This document shows positions 5,178-6,133 of a DNA stretch of 6,133 bases, piece after piece. The stretch covers positions 1 through 6,133 of the forward strand of contig RFHZ01000894.1 in assembly GCA_003696125.1 (NCBI GenBank). Reading direction: 5' to 3'. The first letter of the stretch is position 1; every line of letters starts with the position of its first letter. The notes below the pieces were generated by a model. That model made no database searches. It was given only the letters and a program-made list of their open reading frames with translations, and was not told where the DNA came from. Source of the stretch: Nitrospinota bacterium (GTDB lineage Bacteria > Tectomicrobia > Entotheonellia > J063). The position numbers and the translations under genes are program-made.

Positions 5178-6133
5178 ATGCAAAGGGTTGTGTTCATTCT
5201 TGCCGTGTCCATGGTGTTGATCTTCTTCTGGACCGGCTTGGGAATGGCCGGGGATTATCATGTCGGGTCGCAATTAATCTGTTCGGATTGTCATACCATG
5301 CATGCCAGTGCCCAGCACAAATATGACGGTTCCGCAGGGAGTCCCTGGACCCTGGGGGGGAGTGCTCCCTATAACTACCTGCTCATCGATACCGGCAACA
5401 ATGTCTGCCTGAGCTGCCATGATGGAGGTAGTGAGTCGGGAGACACTGCCCCGGACGTGCGGGGAGCCCATAGTGGTAGCCATGTCCGACAGGCAGGGAT
5501 GTTGACCACCGGCTCCTCTCCTTATGAGGACTACAAGGGGCATACGCTGGGATCGACCGCTACGGCTCCTGGTGGCACCTGGTCTGATGCCAACGGATTG
5601 AGCTGTGCCGACTGTCACGAGCCACACGGGATTGCGTCCCAGTATCGCAACCTGAAGCTCCGACCCGGCAATGCCAGCAGCGATCTTACCATCACTTACG
5701 CCAACGGCGCGTTTGATAACACCAAGGATGTGACCCAGACGGCGACCACACCCACGGCGACGCAGTACTCTTACAACAACATCACCTTTGGGGAACCGGA
5801 TACCACCGCTTCCGCGTATGCCAACTGGTGTAAGGGATGCCACACCAACTTCCACGGTACCACCGGCGGTGCAGAGGTTGGTGGTCAGAGCGGTGGGGAC
5901 AACGGGACTCCCTGGAAGCGGCACCCGCAGGCGGACGTCAATATCGGGGCCAACAGCGACAACCACAGCGACTACACGAGCTGGTGGGGTTCCACCACAG
6001 AGAACTTCATCAAGAATGGTCGCCTCCAGGTGTTAAGCGCCTCGGGAACCATCCCGGCCGCGGATAACACCCCATCCTGTATGTCCTGTCACCGGGCTCA
6101 CGGCTCGGTAAACCCCTTCGGGCTGATCTATAC
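5178..6133 (+). CDS. OmcS-like multiheme cytochrome, probable extracellular nanowire subunit (3' end outside window)
   Basis: The frame stays open from the ATG to the window edge: 318 residues and an incomplete codon. A signal peptide (MQRVVF, hydrophobic core to residue 22, cleavage after GMA at 24) gives a mature protein starting GDYHVG. Five CXXCH motifs are visible: residues 35-39, 77-81, 143-147, 218-222 and 301-305. Landmarks in order are CSDCHTMHAS, CLSCHDGG, KGHTLG, APGGTW, CADCHEPHG, WCKGCHTNFH, a KRHP motif, and CMSCHRAHGS before PFGLIY. From memory, Geobacter OmcS has the same series (CHTMH, CLNCH, GH, APGGT, CxxCHDPHG, EWCANCHTDIH, RHP, CLSCHRAHAS, LAY), then a sixth heme close to its C-terminus. 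A sixth CXXCH just past the edge is therefore predicted. The spacers are rich in S, T, G and N, unlike the repetitive cytochromes upstream. OmcE-like four-heme relatives fit less well, since five hemes are already present. Confidence 0.88.
   Translation, partial: MQRVVFILAVSMVLIFFWTGLGMAGDYHVGSQLICSDCHTMHASAQHKYDGSAGSPWTLGGSAPYNYLLIDTGNNVCLSCHDGGSESGDTAPDVRGAHSGSHVRQAGMLTTGSSPYEDYKGHTLGSTATAPGGTWSDANGLSCADCHEPHGIASQYRNLKLRPGNASSDLTITYANGAFDNTKDVTQTATTPTATQYSYNNITFGEPDTTASAYANWCKGCHTNFHGTTGGAEVGGQSGGDNGTPWKRHPQADVNIGANSDNHSDYTSWWGSTTENFIKNGRLQVLSASGTIPAADNTPSCMSCHRAHGSVNPFGLIY

Noticed and set aside
4037-5212. 391-residue open frame on the minus strand covering the whole NHL gene
   Set aside because: It is antisense to a well-supported NHL-repeat gene, shows no recognisable domain or signal peptide, and is explained by codon bias in a GC-rich gene.
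5274-5966. 230-residue minus-strand open frame antisense to the OmcS-like cytochrome
   Set aside because: The plus strand here encodes five heme motifs with a signal peptide and a strong Shine-Dalgarno; the antisense product has no features.

Overview
The window is a bacterial gene cluster for extracellular electron transfer. Four complete or near-complete genes and one left-truncated gene all lie on the + strand, with 47 CXXCH heme-attachment motifs visible in about 6.1 kb (26 + 16 + 5). The DNA is GC-rich by eye, and the products are a lipoprotein and Sec-exported proteins, which points to a diderm (Gram-negative type). Families of this kind are best known from dissimilatory metal reducers and syntrophic sulfate reducers (Desulfuromonadota such as Geobacter, Desulfobacterota, some Nitrospirota and Thermodesulfobacteria). 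Nothing here fixes the genus.

Layout. Bases 1-552 hold the C-terminal part of a SurA/PpiC-like exported folding factor whose parvulin domain looks degenerate. After 33 nt comes a 26-heme lipoprotein cytochrome (586-2559, GTG start). After 50 nt comes a 16-heme exported cytochrome (2610-3863). These three look like one transcription unit. A 206-nt gap (3864-4069) follows; its right half is strikingly A-rich and carries a perfect 12-bp palindrome and -10-like boxes. It probably holds the promoter of a second unit. That unit has an exported six-bladed NHL-repeat propeller protein (4070-5119, TTG start behind a perfect Shine-Dalgarno) and, 58 nt later, a cytochrome that runs off the right edge (5178-6133).

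The edge gene is the most interesting. Its five visible hemes, the order of its histidine motifs and its CHTMH sequence at heme 1 match OmcS, the six-heme cytochrome of Geobacter that polymerises into extracellular nanowires. In OmcS the second His of CHTMH ligates a heme of the neighbouring subunit. The comparison is made from memory and needs an alignment.

How the genes may work together (inference): the folding factor would help export and assembly of heme-rich proteins. The two large doubled-CXXCH cytochromes would carry electrons through the periplasm and/or at the outer membrane. The NHL propeller would be an exported scaffold or assembly partner, and the OmcS-like protein the extracellular wire. 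No outer-membrane porin and no heme-maturation gene lies in the window. The two large cytochromes share a common 9-heme N-terminal module that ends in a distinctive three-heme motif; the 26-heme protein has a second copy of that motif at its C-terminus. This suggests they arose by duplication and pair-by-pair expansion.
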